DNA of 64,000 nt from Aminivibrio pyruvatiphilus. Lineage in GTDB: Bacteria; Synergistota; Synergistia; Synergistales; Aminobacteriaceae. Below are positions 1 to 8,822 of the stretch, piece by piece. The notes under the pieces were generated by a model. It ran no database searches and was not told the DNA's origin. It worked only from the letters and a program-made list of their open reading frames with translations. Within the stretch, counting starts at the first letter, position 1. Every line of letters begins with the position of its first letter. The DNA lies in contig NZ_SORI01000010.1 in the NCBI RefSeq assembly GCF_004366815.1, positions 46,322 through 110,321 of the forward strand, in the 5' to 3' direction. The position numbers and the translations under genes are program-made.

Positions 1-1635
1 GGCAGAAAGACCGCAGCCCATGTTGTACAGCTTCTTGAGGTTGAATATCCTCTCACCTGCCGTCATAAGCTCCCTGTAGTCCATGTCCCAGCCGGTAACT
101 CCGGCGATCCAGACGAGGAGGTCATCGATTCTCGTGGCCGCGAAGGGGAACTTGCACATCTTCAGCGAATCCACTACCCCCATGAGGTTCTGGAACCCCA
201 CGTTGATCTTGCCCTTCCCCTCGTCCAACGTCCGGTCAAGAACGGTATCCACTCCCAGTTCGGGGTACGTCATGCTCCTCTCGAAGGAATAGGAAAAGCC
301 CGAGAGATGGCACGCTCCCCTGTTCGATGTCGCGTAGCCCGCCGCAAGGCTCTTGTAGCACCTTGGATCGTGGGCCGGGAAATCCATGCCCTTGGAGTGG
401 ATGGCATACTTTTCCGCCCCCTTGCCGATCTTTTCCGCAGCCTTTCGGGTACCTTCAGCAAGAACTGCACCGAATCCCCTTTTCTCAGAGATGTCGGTGA
501 GGAACCTCACCATGGCTTCTCCGTCGCCCCACTTCAGCGGATATCCGACCGTCTTTTCGTCGATGATCCCCCGTTCGAAGAGCTCCATGGAAAAGGCTAC
601 CGCAGAACCTCCCGAAATAGTGTCGATTCCCATGCGGTTGCAGAGGTCGTTTCCCCTCCCGATGGCCTTCAGATCACTGATGAGGCAGTTGCTTCCGAGC
701 ATCCCTATGGTCTCATACTCGGGACCTGCTCCTGATATGCCGTCAAAGGCCACTTCCCTTCCGCACCGGATGGGACAGGCCACGCATCCCCAGTTTCCCG
801 TAAGGATGGTTTCGGCCATGGCCTCTCCGGTTATGCTCTTCACTTCTTCGGGCCAGCTTCCCATGCTCCAGTTCTTCAGGGGGAGATCGCCGTTCTGCTC
901 AGCCAGGGCAACCCCTCCGGCCGTTCCGAAACGGGTCATGGCTGGCAGTTTTTCCATATAGAACTTCGCTTTCTCCGCTGATTTTCCCCGGACCCTTTTC
1001 TCGTCAGCCATGACTGTCCTGCCGTTCCCTCTGGCCACGACCGCCTTGAGGTTTTTGGACCCCATGACTGCCCCCATCCCGCCCCTGCCGGCAGCCCGGG
1101 CGTTCCGCCCGTCGTGCATAATATTCGCCAGGAGCACCATCCGCTCTCCCGCCGGACCGATGCAGGCCACGCCTGCGGGTTTTCCCACAGCGGCAAAGAG
1201 AGCCTCCTCCGTCTCGAAGGTGTCCTTCCCCCAGAGGGACGTCCCGTCCCTTATCTCCACCCTGCCGTCGAGAACAGCCACGTATACGGGGGAGGAAGCC
1301 TTTCCGAGAAAAACAAGACCGTCATATCCGGCCCTTTTCAGATGGAATCCGAAGGCTCCTCCGCAGTCGGACTCTCCGAAGGCATCCGTCAGGGGTGACT
1401 TGCTTATTACCTGGTGACGCCCGGAGGTGGGAATTCCCGTTCCCTGGAAGGGGCCGTTCATGAAAATAAGGGGATTGTCGGGCGAGAGAGGGTTCCCCGC
1501 CGGAGATCCGTACCTGAAAAGAAGGTATGTCCCGAGGCCTGAACCTCCGATGAATTTCCGGACCACCGATTCCGGAACGGTAAGGTCTTCCGCTGTCCTG
1601 GACGTCAGGTGCACAAGAGCCACTTTCATTTCCAT
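1..1635 (-). CDS. aldehyde:ferredoxin oxidoreductase family (tungsten enzyme), C-terminus cut by window edge
   Basis: The minus-strand frame is open from an ATG at 1635 to the left edge, giving 545 codons. Family members run to about 600, so the last few dozen residues lie outside. An AAGGA Shine-Dalgarno lies 10 nt before the ATG. The N-terminal pterin-binding domain (GGSGLGTYL, then ARAAGRGGMGAVMGSK) is followed by the cluster-binding CVACPIRCGR (CxxCxxxC) and, near the edge, NMGCGLS, which could hold the fourth cysteine. Family enzymes oxidise aldehydes to acids with ferredoxin in the cytoplasm, using a tungsten bis-pterin and [4Fe-4S]. In an amino-acid fermenter, aldehydes from 2-keto-acid decarboxylation are plausible substrates. 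The gene lies 37 nt after the chromate-transporter pair and is probably cotranscribed. The exact substrate class is not determined. Confidence 0.9.
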   Translation of the reverse strand, partial: MEMKVALVHLTSRTAEDLTVPESVVRKFIGGSGLGTYLLFRYGSPAGNPLSPDNPLIFMNGPFQGTGIPTSGRHQVISKSPLTDAFGESDCGGAFGFHLKRAGYDGLVFLGKASSPVYVAVLDGRVEIRDGTSLWGKDTFETEEALFAAVGKPAGVACIGPAGERMVLLANIMHDGRNARAAGRGGMGAVMGSKNLKAVVARGNGRTVMADEKRVRGKSAEKAKFYMEKLPAMTRFGTAGGVALAEQNGDLPLKNWSMGSWPEEVKSITGEAMAETILTGNWGCVACPIRCGREVAFDGISGAGPEYETIGMLGSNCLISDLKAIGRGNDLCNRMGIDTISGGSAVAFSMELFERGIIDEKTVGYPLKWGDGEAMVRFLTDISEKRGFGAVLAEGTRKAAEKIGKGAEKYAIHSKGMDFPAHDPRCYKSLAAGYATSNRGACHLSGFSYSFERSMTYPELGVDTVLDRTLDEGKGKINVGFQNLMGVVDSLKMCKFPFAATRIDDLLVWIAGVTGWDMDYRELMTAGERIFNLKKLYNMGCGLSA

Positions 1636-1672
1636 TAGCGAATCATCCTTTCAGGAGCTGAAGATTCATTTT

Positions 1673-2206
1673 CTAAAGAAGAACCATGCCCGCCGCCCCA
1701 GCGGCAAGAAGAAGAAGCTGGGGGTATTTTCTGAAGGGGAAAAACCTGGACATCCCGAAAAGAACGAGGGTGAAAGGCCAGAGTCTCCAGTCACCCGCCA
1801 GGGGACGGACCACCATCCAGAACGCGCCGAACAGCATGGCGGCCACAACCGGGCGAAGAGCTTTCTGCACCCGCTCCGCCCCTGCTTTCATCCGTCCGGA
1901 CGCCCTGGAAAGGAGCCACGCGGCAACGGCGACGAGGGCAAGGGGCGCGGCCACCACGGCAAGCGTCGCCACCAGGGAACCGGCAAAGCCTGCAAGCCGA
2001 TAGCCTACGTACGTTGCCGCATTGACCGCCACAGGCCCCGGAGTCATCTGGGCCAGGGAGACCACCTCGGCAAACTCCCTCTCACTAAGCCACGCATGGG
2101 AGGCGACGAGTTCATGGTGGATGAAGGGGATTGTCGCCAGCCCTCCGCCGAAGGCGCCGAGACCGATGCGGATGAAGGTAAAAAAGAGAACGGAAAGAAC
2201 GCTCAT
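1673..2206 (-). CDS. chrA: short-chain chromate transporter family protein (second of a pair)
   Basis: This is a 177-residue membrane protein of the single-domain chromate-transporter (CHR) family. It shows the family signature near the N-terminus (FIRIGLGAFGGGLATIPFIHHELV) and a second conserved stretch ending in PGPVAVNAATYVGYR. Short-chain CHR proteins normally occur as tandem pairs that work together, and here the start codon overlaps the stop of the upstream partner (ATGA). I chose the ATG at 2206; an upstream extension in the same frame has no family features and lies inside the partner gene. The function is inferred as anion (chromate-like) export. A role in oxyanion handling for the downstream tungsten enzyme is only a guess. 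Confidence 0.88.
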   Translation of the reverse strand: MSVLSVLFFTFIRIGLGAFGGGLATIPFIHHELVASHAWLSEREFAEVVSLAQMTPGPVAVNAATYVGYRLAGFAGSLVATLAVVAAPLALVAVAAWLLSRASGRMKAGAERVQKALRPVVAAMLFGAFWMVVRPLAGDWRLWPFTLVLFGMSRFFPFRKYPQLLLLAAGAAGMVLL

Positions 2207-2736
2207 TCCGGCTTCCCGTCCCCGAGGGCGAGGCGGAGCGCCGCTCCCGCACCGAGGGCTATGAACGGATGGAGCCCAAAACCGAGGAGAACGGCCGATA
2301 CAAGGGCGAAGACAACCATATCCTTCCATCCTCCGGAAAAGGAAATCCGGGTCATATCGTAGACTACTCCCCCGATGATCACCGCCACCGCACAGGCCGC
2401 TCCGAGAAAGAACGCCCGGACGGAAGGCGTGTTCAGAAAAAGAAGAAGGACCTTCGCCAGGAAGAGAATGGTGAGGAAGGGCGGAAGGACCGTGCCGGCA
2501 ACAGCAACGATCGCACCTGCCTTTCCGGCCAGTTTCCGGCCCGCCAGGAGAGCGAGGTTGACAGCGATGGGACCGGGAAAAGCGGTGGCGAAAATCATCA
2601 TGTCCATGATCTCGCCCGGGGCAAAACGGTCCGTCTCCCGGAGCTCCCTTTCGAGGAGGCCCATCATCACGATTCCTCCGCCGAAAGTAAAGGCTCCCAG
2701 GCGGAGGAAGAGCAGAAAAACTCTTGCGAGAGACAT
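2203..2736 (-). CDS. chrA: short-chain chromate transporter family protein (first of a pair)
   Basis: This 177-residue partner is the same length as the next gene and carries the matching N-terminal signature (FLRLGAFTFGGGIVMMGLLERELRE), followed by AFPGPIAVNLALLAGRKLAG. Several hydrophobic segments follow. In CHR pairs the two halves are thought to adopt opposite membrane topology. It is translationally coupled to the second gene through a 4-nt overlap and lies about 65 nt after the thioredoxin-fold gene. A longer in-frame reading from 2820 exists, but its first 28 residues look like non-coding translation. The family is secure; the physiological substrate is not. Confidence 0.87.
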   Translation of the reverse strand: MSLARVFLLFLRLGAFTFGGGIVMMGLLERELRETDRFAPGEIMDMMIFATAFPGPIAVNLALLAGRKLAGKAGAIVAVAGTVLPPFLTILFLAKVLLLFLNTPSVRAFFLGAACAVAVIIGGVVYDMTRISFSGGWKDMVVFALVSAVLLGFGLHPFIALGAGAALRLALGDGKPE

Positions 2737-2800
2737 CAGCCCATCCCGGTCTCCCCGGGGAAATTCCGCGGAATTGCCATGCCCCGGCCAGCTCCCGGCG

Positions 2801-3301
2801 TCATGAAGAAAACGCGGCAAGGATGGCGATGAACTGTTCCTGGATCAGTCCGTTGAATTTTCCCCTGCGGTATTCCAGAGTCATGGCGCTTCTTTCTCCC
2901 GGGTCGGCATCCCGCATCTCCTCTTTCAGGCCGTCAGGAAGCTCCACGTATTTCCCCCGGAGGTTCATGTCCCCGTCGAAGAAGAGCAGCGTAGGTATCC
3001 TGGCGGCTCCAGTGAAAGCCTCAAGATCCTTCGCCCAGGGCTCCCGCTCGAACACCGCCAGGCGGATGAGCGGGTTGAGGTCCGCAGCCCTTTTCACAAA
3101 GGGCATGGTCACTACCGTGTCCGGGCAGTAGATTTCGGCGAAGGCAGCAAGGTTGACGGGCTGCTTCACGCCCTTCACGGCCTCTTCGAACTCCGGGGTG
3201 AAGACGGTTCGTTCGCAGGCTCTTTTCTGCCGGTCCCGCTCTTCCTCGTACCCCTTCCGGAAGTACTCCTCCAGAGAATATCCTTTTGAAAAGTCGATCA
3301 T
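2801..3301 (-). CDS. thioredoxin-fold protein without a CxxC active site
   Basis: The predicted product is 166 residues and starts MIDFSKGYSLEEYF. The core looks like a thioredoxin fold: a strand-turn at AEIYCPDT where the CxxC would sit, and the cis-proline loop RIPTLLFFDGD later. Only one cysteine remains at the active-site position (CPD). This resembles the Thioredoxin_9 type family rather than a classical thioredoxin. It heads the apparent operon with the two chromate transporters and the aldehyde oxidoreductase. A much longer upstream reading (to 3583) overlaps the divergent zinc-ribbon gene and is rejected. Redox chemistry by the single cysteine is possible but unproven. Confidence 0.75.
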   Translation of the reverse strand: MIDFSKGYSLEEYFRKGYEEERDRQKRACERTVFTPEFEEAVKGVKQPVNLAAFAEIYCPDTVVTMPFVKRAADLNPLIRLAVFEREPWAKDLEAFTGAARIPTLLFFDGDMNLRGKYVELPDGLKEEMRDADPGERSAMTLEYRRGKFNGLIQEQFIAILAAFSS

Positions 3302-3411
3302 AGTGATTTTCACCCCCGAATACTGGCTGAACGTTTTATTTATTATCTCACAGATCAGAAACTCCCTGCCGTGCTTTCTGCTACAATGGAAAAAAACGGA
3401 GGTGGAAGCCC

Positions 3412-3936
3412 ATGGCCCTCTGCAGGAAGTGCGGCGCTGACGGTCCTTTTCTTTCCCTTTCCACATGGAGCCTGTGCCCGTTGTGCAGGGAAGAGGCCCT
3501 TTCGGACATACTGGCGGCCATCCGGACCGTGGACGGCAGGTTTGCCGCACTGAAATCCCCTCCAGACGGAAAATCCTGGGCAACTCTGACGGGAAGCATT
3601 ATCGGCCTTCTTGACCGGCTCGCCGCCATCCTCCCTGAAAACCTGGTTCCGGAAAGCGAGCAGGCTGACGATCCAGGACCCTTTGCCCTGGAGGAAATCC
3701 GGATCCTACTCGGCTCAAGTGACCTTGACGAACCCCGTCTCCGTTCCGCCGCATCAATGCTCGACAGACTTCTCCCCTTCGTGGAGAACCGCAGCCCCGA
3801 AAACTTCGCTGCATTTCTCAGGCTCCGTTCAAAAGTCTTTTCCGCCCTGGCAAAAACCGACCGGGACAGGGCGATGTCCCTTCTTGAGAAAAAGCACACC
3901 CCTCCTGGTGATCAGTCCCAGCTGACCCTCATCTGA
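3412..3936 (+). CDS. zinc-ribbon hypothetical protein
   Basis: The product is 174 residues, preceded by a GGAGGTGG ribosome-binding site. Two CxxC knuckles at residues 4-7 (CRKC) and 22-25 (CPLC) form a likely N-terminal zinc ribbon. The rest is leucine/arginine-rich and probably helical, with no domain that I recognise. It is transcribed divergently from the thioredoxin-fold gene and converges with the MFS gene. The function is unknown. Confidence 0.7.
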   Translation: MALCRKCGADGPFLSLSTWSLCPLCREEALSDILAAIRTVDGRFAALKSPPDGKSWATLTGSIIGLLDRLAAILPENLVPESEQADDPGPFALEEIRILLGSSDLDEPRLRSAASMLDRLLPFVENRSPENFAAFLRLRSKVFSALAKTDRDRAMSLLEKKHTPPGDQSQLTLI

Positions 3937-3958
3937 CGCCGCGGGACTTCGGCCGGGG

Positions 3959-5386
3959 TCATTGCCCTTCTTCACGCTCCGCCTTGCCCGCATGCCCTCC
4001 GTGAAGGTTACCCCGGAACCATGAGAAGAAGACCCCCAGAAAACACAACAGGGAGGAAATGGAAAAACTGATCTTCACCACGACGAGAAAGGTGCCGTAC
4101 CGTTCGGGAGTGATCTGCTCGCTCCCGAGCAGTGCGGCGAAGACCACGGTGATAACCGCCATGCTGGTCATCTGTCCCAGCACCCGCATGGTGCCCACAG
4201 AGCCTGAGGCCGCACCGTAAAACCTCGACGGAACGGAACCCATTATGGCGTTCGTGTTCGGCGAGGAAAAAAAGGCAAAACCGAGGCCGAGCAGAATAAG
4301 AGCCGTAAAAATGAAGGCCATGGGCGTTTCCCTGCCGAGAAAGGCAAAAATGGTAAGTCCGAGGGCGGTGGACAGCATGCCCCCCGATGCGAGCAGTCCC
4401 GGCTCAATCCTGTCCGAAAGTTTTCCGGTATAGGGAGAGAGAAAAGCCTGCAGAAGAGGCTGGGTTACCATGACCACCCCCGCCTCCGACGGGGACATGC
4501 CCTTGATGTACTGAAGGTACAGGCTGAGAAGAAAGGCCACGGAGTAGGTGGCGGCATAGTTGATCAGCGCTGCCGCGTTGGAAAAGGCAAAAACCCGGTT
4601 TCCGGAAAAAAGACGGATCTCGAACAGCGGGTCTTCAGACCGAAGCATCCTCCGGATAAAGACCGCAAAAAGAACGCCTCCCGCAGCCATGAGAGATATT
4701 CCCCAGACGGACGGAAGAATGGAAGCTCCGTACATGACGGCGACGAGAGAGGCCCCGTAGATGAAACAGCCGGGAAGATCGAGCCGTTTGCTGCTCCCCT
4801 CCCGCCATTCAAAGGGAACCCGTGTTTTCAGCAGGAAAATTGAGACTGCCCCGAGAAGGGCGTTCACGTAAAAGACCGAGGCCCATCCGAAGGCCGCGAT
4901 GAGAAGGCCGCCGAAAAAAGGCCCCGCGGAAGACCCAAGGTAGATGGACGCCACGTTGACACCGAGGGCTTTCCCCCGCTCCGCCGACGGGAAAACGGAG
5001 GTCAGAATGGCCATGCCCATGGTCAGCATCAGGGAACCTCCCGCTCCCTGCACCGCCCTGAGAAAGATGAAGAAAGGCATGGTGGGCGCCAGGGGACAGA
5101 GAATCGTTGAAACGATGAATATCCATGTTCCGAGAACAAGGATGCGCTTTCGTCCCCAGATATCCCCCATTTTTCCCGCCGGGATCAGGAAGACCGCCGA
5201 AGAAAGCAGGTATGAGGTGGCCACCCAGCTCAGCCACACGGCGCTCGCACTGTACGCCTGCTGAATGGAGGGCAGGGCGATGTTCACCGAAGAGAGCATG
5301 AAGGGCGGCAGAAAGGCGGTCAGCGCCGCAACCGCGAGGACGGCGTTCTTCGAAATGTCGGGGGACTGGTTTCCTGTACGGACCAT
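3959..5386 (-). CDS. MFS multidrug-type transporter (DHA2-like)
   Basis: The predicted 475-residue polytopic membrane protein is long enough for about 14 segments. It shows MFS motif A (GKMGDIWGRKR) between segments 2 and 3, and an opening typical of EmrB/QacA exporters (FMLSSVNIALPSIQQAY). It probably exports drugs or metabolites using the proton gradient. The ATG at 5386 is preferred, since 28 residues upstream in frame look non-coding. A -35/-10 pair lies 38-66 nt upstream. It stands alone between the ior genes and the zinc-ribbon gene, so the substrate cannot be inferred. Confidence 0.85.
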   Translation of the reverse strand: MVRTGNQSPDISKNAVLAVAALTAFLPPFMLSSVNIALPSIQQAYSASAVWLSWVATSYLLSSAVFLIPAGKMGDIWGRKRILVLGTWIFIVSTILCPLAPTMPFFIFLRAVQGAGGSLMLTMGMAILTSVFPSAERGKALGVNVASIYLGSSAGPFFGGLLIAAFGWASVFYVNALLGAVSIFLLKTRVPFEWREGSSKRLDLPGCFIYGASLVAVMYGASILPSVWGISLMAAGGVLFAVFIRRMLRSEDPLFEIRLFSGNRVFAFSNAAALINYAATYSVAFLLSLYLQYIKGMSPSEAGVVMVTQPLLQAFLSPYTGKLSDRIEPGLLASGGMLSTALGLTIFAFLGRETPMAFIFTALILLGLGFAFFSSPNTNAIMGSVPSRFYGAASGSVGTMRVLGQMTSMAVITVVFAALLGSEQITPERYGTFLVVVKISFSISSLLCFLGVFFSWFRGNLHGGHAGKAEREEGQ

Positions 5387-5423
5387 GGGGCACCACTCGC
5401 TTTTTCCTGAACTTGAGAGTAAT

Positions 5424-5451
5424 AGAATACCATATAGAATGCATTTGCCAA
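5424..5451 (-). promoter_or_regulatory. candidate sigma-70 promoter of the MFS gene
   Basis: On the minus strand TTGGCA (5446-5451) and TATTCT (5424-5429) are spaced by 16 bp, about 40 nt before the MFS start. This is a consensus match by eye only. Confidence 0.4.
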
Positions 5452-5453
5452 GA

Positions 5454-5482
5454 CGGTTCCGCCGTGCCAATGGGCGGAACCG
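5454..5482 (-). terminator. 10-bp hairpin after iorB
   Basis: CGGTTCCGCC and GGCGGAACCG form a perfect 10-bp stem with a 9-nt loop, downstream of iorB. It lacks a clear T-run, so it may be a weak terminator or an operator just upstream of the MFS -35 box. Confidence 0.4.
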
Positions 5483-5576
5483 TGGTCTTCGCCGGTAATC
5501 CCGAAAAGGAACCGGAGGGAGCGGCTTCCGGCCGCCGCCTCCGGTTTCCGGTGTTCACCCGTCGTACAGGATATTT

Positions 5577-6164
5577 TTACTGCCCGAAAAGCTTCATTCC
5601 CGCGGCGAAGGCCCTTTCATTGACCTCCACGGCACGGGGAGGAACACAGGCCCGGAGCGTCCTGCCCCAGTCCATGCCGTCCAGCCCCAGGGTCTTCACA
5701 ACCGTACCGAGAAGGACCATGTTCATCACTTTCGGGTTTCCGAGTTCCTCCGCCGTTTTTGCCGCTTCCACCAGAAGGGTCCCGGGAGCGGCGGCTGAAA
5801 GGGTTTTTTCGATCTCCCGGGGATATTCCGCCTGGCCAAGGATCACCGGCATGGGAAAGATTTCATGGTTGTTCACAATCAGCCTGCCGCCGGAAGAAAG
5901 GTACGGAAGCCAGCGGAGAGCCTCCATTTTCTCAAAGGCCACCACCACGTCGGCCTCCCCCCTGCAGATGACCGGGGAATACACTTTTTCCCCGTACCTC
6001 ACGTGGGTCGACACGCTGCCGCCCCTCTGGGCCATGCCGTGAATCTCCGACATCTTGACGTCATAGCCGAAGGAAAGAAGGCCCTCCGTCAGCACCTTGC
6101 TCGCGAGGATGGTCCCCTGACCGCCGACACCCACGAGCAGAACATTCCTGGTCTTTGCGTTCAT
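5577..6164 (-). CDS. iorB: indolepyruvate:ferredoxin oxidoreductase, beta subunit
   Basis: The product has 195 residues and starts MNAKTRNVLLVGVGGQG. The GVGGQG nucleotide-binding-like turn and MSEIHGMAQRGGSV are hallmarks of the gamma-type domain of 2-oxoacid:ferredoxin oxidoreductases. With IorA it oxidatively decarboxylates arylpyruvates (from Trp, Phe, Tyr transamination) to aryl-acyl-CoA, reducing ferredoxin in the cytoplasm. The ATG overlaps the iorA stop (ATGA), so translation is coupled. A longer reading to 6338 is an out-of-frame shadow over iorA. The family assignment is secure. Confidence 0.95.
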   Translation of the reverse strand: MNAKTRNVLLVGVGGQGTILASKVLTEGLLSFGYDVKMSEIHGMAQRGGSVSTHVRYGEKVYSPVICRGEADVVVAFEKMEALRWLPYLSSGGRLIVNNHEIFPMPVILGQAEYPREIEKTLSAAAPGTLLVEAAKTAEELGNPKVMNMVLLGTVVKTLGLDGMDWGRTLRACVPPRAVEVNERAFAAGMKLFGQ

Positions 6165-7930
6165 CGGGCGTCTCCTTCCCTTCCAATGGCGTTCTTCGGG
6201 CAGACCTGGACGCACAGGCCGCATCCGTTGCAGGCCGCCCGGTCGATGACGACACGGCCGTCCCGTTTCGTGATGGCGGGGCAGCCGAGTTTCAGACACG
6301 CACCGCAGAGAACGCATCGTTCTTCGTCGACGGAACACTTCAGTCCTGCCCGCTCCTTCTGCACATCCTTCAGCAGCGCACAGGGACGGGTGGTCACGAT
6401 GACAGACGTCTCTTCCGCCGCCCAGGCCCTGTCCACAGCTTCGGCGGATGCCTTCAGGTCGTAGGGGTCAACCACGTGGATATTCTCCCCTTTCACTCCG
6501 CAGGCTTCGCAGATCTTCGGAATGTCCAGCGCAACGGTCTCCTCTCCTGAAAGAGTTCTGCCCGATCCTGGATTTTCCTGCTGGCCCGTCATGGCGGTGA
6601 TCCTGTTGTCCATTATGACGAACACTCCCCGGGACTTGTTCACCACCGCGTCGATGAGGCCGGTGATACCGGAGTGGAAGAACGTGGAATCTCCCAGGAT
6701 TCCGAAAACCTTCTCATTCCTGCCCGCCTTCTCGCCGGCTTTCTGGAAGCCGATGGCTGCGGAAAAGCCCGCGCCCATGCAGATGGTGGTCTCTCCCACG
6801 TTGAGAGGAGGCATGGAGCCGAGGCCGTAGCAGCCTATATCCCCCGTGACGATCACATCTTTTTTTTTGCTCAGGGGAAAGAACAACCCCCTGTGGGGGC
6901 ACCCCGGGCAAAGGAGGGGCGGCCTGTTCGGCGGCGGAACCTCCCCTTCCCGTCCCGGGGCGGGTTCTTTCCCCAGGACCGCGCGGGCGACGATCGCCGG
7001 GGTGAGTTCATCCACCACGGGCAGGACGTCCTTCCCGAAGCAGGGAATTCCCATGGCCCGAATTTCCGTTTCGAGAAAGGGGTCGTTCTCCTCAACCACC
7101 CAGAGGGTCTTCACTTTCGAGGCAAACTCCCGGATGAGCCTTCGCGGAAGCGGCCATGAAAAGCCTATCTTCAGAAAACTCGCCCCGTCCCCCAGGGCTT
7201 CCCTGGCATACTGATACCCGACACCCGAGGCGATTACCCCGATCTCGGATCCTTCGGCCATTGTCACGGAATTGAAGGGGGATGATTCCCCGAATTCTCT
7301 CAATTCCTCAAGCCGCTTTTCAACCATATGGTGCTTCTGCCTCGCGAAGGCGGGCAGCATGGCGTTTTTCGCCGGGTTTCTTTCGTACTCCCTGACGGGA
7401 AGTTCGATCCGCTCACCTGTCTCAACCACGCTCTTGCTGTGGCATATCCTGGTGGTGAGCCTCAGGAGGACGGGCGTATCGAACCCTTCGGAAATCTCGA
7501 AGGCAGCCCTGGTGAAATCGAGGCATTCCTGGCTGTCGGAGGGCTCGAGCATGGGCACCTTCGCGTGAAGGGCGTACCAACGGTTGTCCTGTTCGTTCTG
7601 GGAACTCGAGAGCCCCGGGTCGTCCGCGGAGACGATGACCAGTCCCCCGTTCACTCCGATGTAGGACATGGTGAAAAACGGATCCGCCGCTACGTTCAGC
7701 CCCACATGCTTCATGGCGCACAGCGCCCGGGCGCCCGCTATGGAGGCTCCTGATGCCACTTCAAGGGCAACCTTCTCATTGGGGGACCACTCGGAATACA
7801 CTTCGGGAAATCGTGCGATGTTCTCGAGTATCTCCGTGCTGGGCGTTCCGGGATAGGCGGCGGCCACATGGCCCCCTGCCTCCCAGGCTCCCCTGGCTAC
7901 GGCTTCGTTGCCGGTCAGTATCACTTTCAT
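6161..7930 (-). CDS. iorA: indolepyruvate:ferredoxin oxidoreductase, alpha subunit
   Basis: The 589-residue product is of normal length. The N-terminal half carries the pyrimidine-binding domain (YPGTPSTEILE). The TPP-binding domain contains the GDIGCYGLG motif and a downstream MDN. The C-terminus carries a two-cluster ferredoxin domain (CVLCGACLKLGC and CNGCGLCVQVCP). It forms the catalytic subunit with IorB for arylpyruvate oxidation during amino-acid fermentation. The gene is separated from the YheO-type regulator by a terminator and a palindrome (7973-7993) that closely matches one upstream of that regulator, suggesting direct control by it. Confidence 0.96.
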   Translation of the reverse strand: MKVILTGNEAVARGAWEAGGHVAAAYPGTPSTEILENIARFPEVYSEWSPNEKVALEVASGASIAGARALCAMKHVGLNVAADPFFTMSYIGVNGGLVIVSADDPGLSSSQNEQDNRWYALHAKVPMLEPSDSQECLDFTRAAFEISEGFDTPVLLRLTTRICHSKSVVETGERIELPVREYERNPAKNAMLPAFARQKHHMVEKRLEELREFGESSPFNSVTMAEGSEIGVIASGVGYQYAREALGDGASFLKIGFSWPLPRRLIREFASKVKTLWVVEENDPFLETEIRAMGIPCFGKDVLPVVDELTPAIVARAVLGKEPAPGREGEVPPPNRPPLLCPGCPHRGLFFPLSKKKDVIVTGDIGCYGLGSMPPLNVGETTICMGAGFSAAIGFQKAGEKAGRNEKVFGILGDSTFFHSGITGLIDAVVNKSRGVFVIMDNRITAMTGQQENPGSGRTLSGEETVALDIPKICEACGVKGENIHVVDPYDLKASAEAVDRAWAAEETSVIVTTRPCALLKDVQKERAGLKCSVDEERCVLCGACLKLGCPAITKRDGRVVIDRAACNGCGLCVQVCPKNAIGREGDAR

Positions 7931-7972
7931 GGACGGGTCGCTCCTTTTTTATATTCTCTTCGCCGGGGCAAA

Positions 7973-7993
7973 GTGATAATAATTTTTTATCAC
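7973..7993. promoter_or_regulatory. operator-like palindrome upstream of iorA
   Basis: GTGATAA and TTATCAC form 7-bp arms in a 21-bp site, 43-63 nt before the iorA start. Read on the minus strand, its central 19 bp match the site at 8823-8841 in 17 positions. It overlaps a weak candidate -10 element for iorA. Confidence 0.6.
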
Positions 7994-8013
7994 ACAGAGG
8001 CCTTTTCCGCAAC

Positions 8014-8044
8014 AAAAAAAGAGATTCTCTGCGGAATCTCTTTT
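8014..8044 (-). terminator. rho-independent terminator of the YheO-type regulator
   Basis: The stem GAGATTC/GAATCTC, extended by A-T pairs to 11 bp, has a 6-nt loop and is followed on the minus strand by seven T residues. It lies 34 nt after the regulator stop and insulates iorAB from it. Confidence 0.85.
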
Positions 8045-8077
8045 CGCCTTCCGGAAAGAAACCGGGTGCCGGGAAGA

Positions 8078-8785
8078 TCATCCCTTCTTCAGGTACCTGT
8101 ACACGGTCGCCTCCGAGACTCCCAGGCGCCGGGCGACTTTCTGCACCGCCCCCTTCATGGAAAAGAGATGCCTTCCTTTCAGAACGCCCACAAACCTGGT
8201 CCTCTCTTCCGGGGTCATCACCCCGGGGGGTGCTGAAAATTCCGAGGCTGCCTTCTCTATCAGCACATCCATGAGGCCGTCAAGGTTCGATTCCTTCTCC
8301 GCAGGGAAAAATTCTTCCAGCGGCGCGGGTTCTTCTTCCTTTCCCGGAAGCGGCGATCTGCCCGAAAGGCCGTTCAGCATGCGAATTTTCTCATGGAGGG
8401 TATCATGAAGGCGAATAAGGTCCGTGACGTCGTGATTCGCGCATATCATGCCCCGGAGTTCCCCCTGCTCATCCTTGATGAAAAAGGTGTGCGATTCCAG
8501 GATCCGGTTGTCCCTGGTCCTGTCCATGTGGGCGACCATGTCCTCGCTGCAGCCGCCGCTCTGGATCAGCTTGACGAAGGTCGGGGCATAGTCGGACATG
8601 GTGCTTCCGACGGAACGGCCGCTGATCTGCCCGTTCCGTATGGCGATGATGGAAGCTTCCGGCCTGGACACGTCATGGAGCACCAGTTCGTATTCGGGGC
8701 CGCAGACCTCGGCGAAAAAATCGAGAAGCGGAATGTATTTTTCCAGAAACTCCCGGTTTCCGGATGTCTGGCCTTCAGTTTTCAT
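8078..8785 (-). CDS. YheO/DauR-family PAS-HTH transcriptional regulator
   Basis: The product has 235 residues. The N-terminal YheO-type PAS-like domain (about residues 15-125) contains ELVLHDVSRPEASI and RNGQISGR. The C-terminus (about 180-233) is a helix-turn-helix ending AVQKVARRLGVSEATVYRYLKK. Family members such as DauR sense amino-acid-related ligands and act mostly as local repressors. It lies upstream of iorAB in the same orientation. A palindrome (8823-8841) overlaps its own -10 box and recurs before iorA, so autorepression and control of arylpyruvate oxidation are the likely roles. The ligand is unknown; an aromatic 2-keto acid or D-amino acid would make sense. Confidence 0.88.
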   Translation of the reverse strand: MKTEGQTSGNREFLEKYIPLLDFFAEVCGPEYELVLHDVSRPEASIIAIRNGQISGRSVGSTMSDYAPTFVKLIQSGGCSEDMVAHMDRTRDNRILESHTFFIKDEQGELRGMICANHDVTDLIRLHDTLHEKIRMLNGLSGRSPLPGKEEEPAPLEEFFPAEKESNLDGLMDVLIEKAASEFSAPPGVMTPEERTRFVGVLKGRHLFSMKGAVQKVARRLGVSEATVYRYLKKG

Positions 8786-8822
8786 GCTGCGCCATCCCTT
8801 CCGTGCAAAATCTTTTGTTGAC

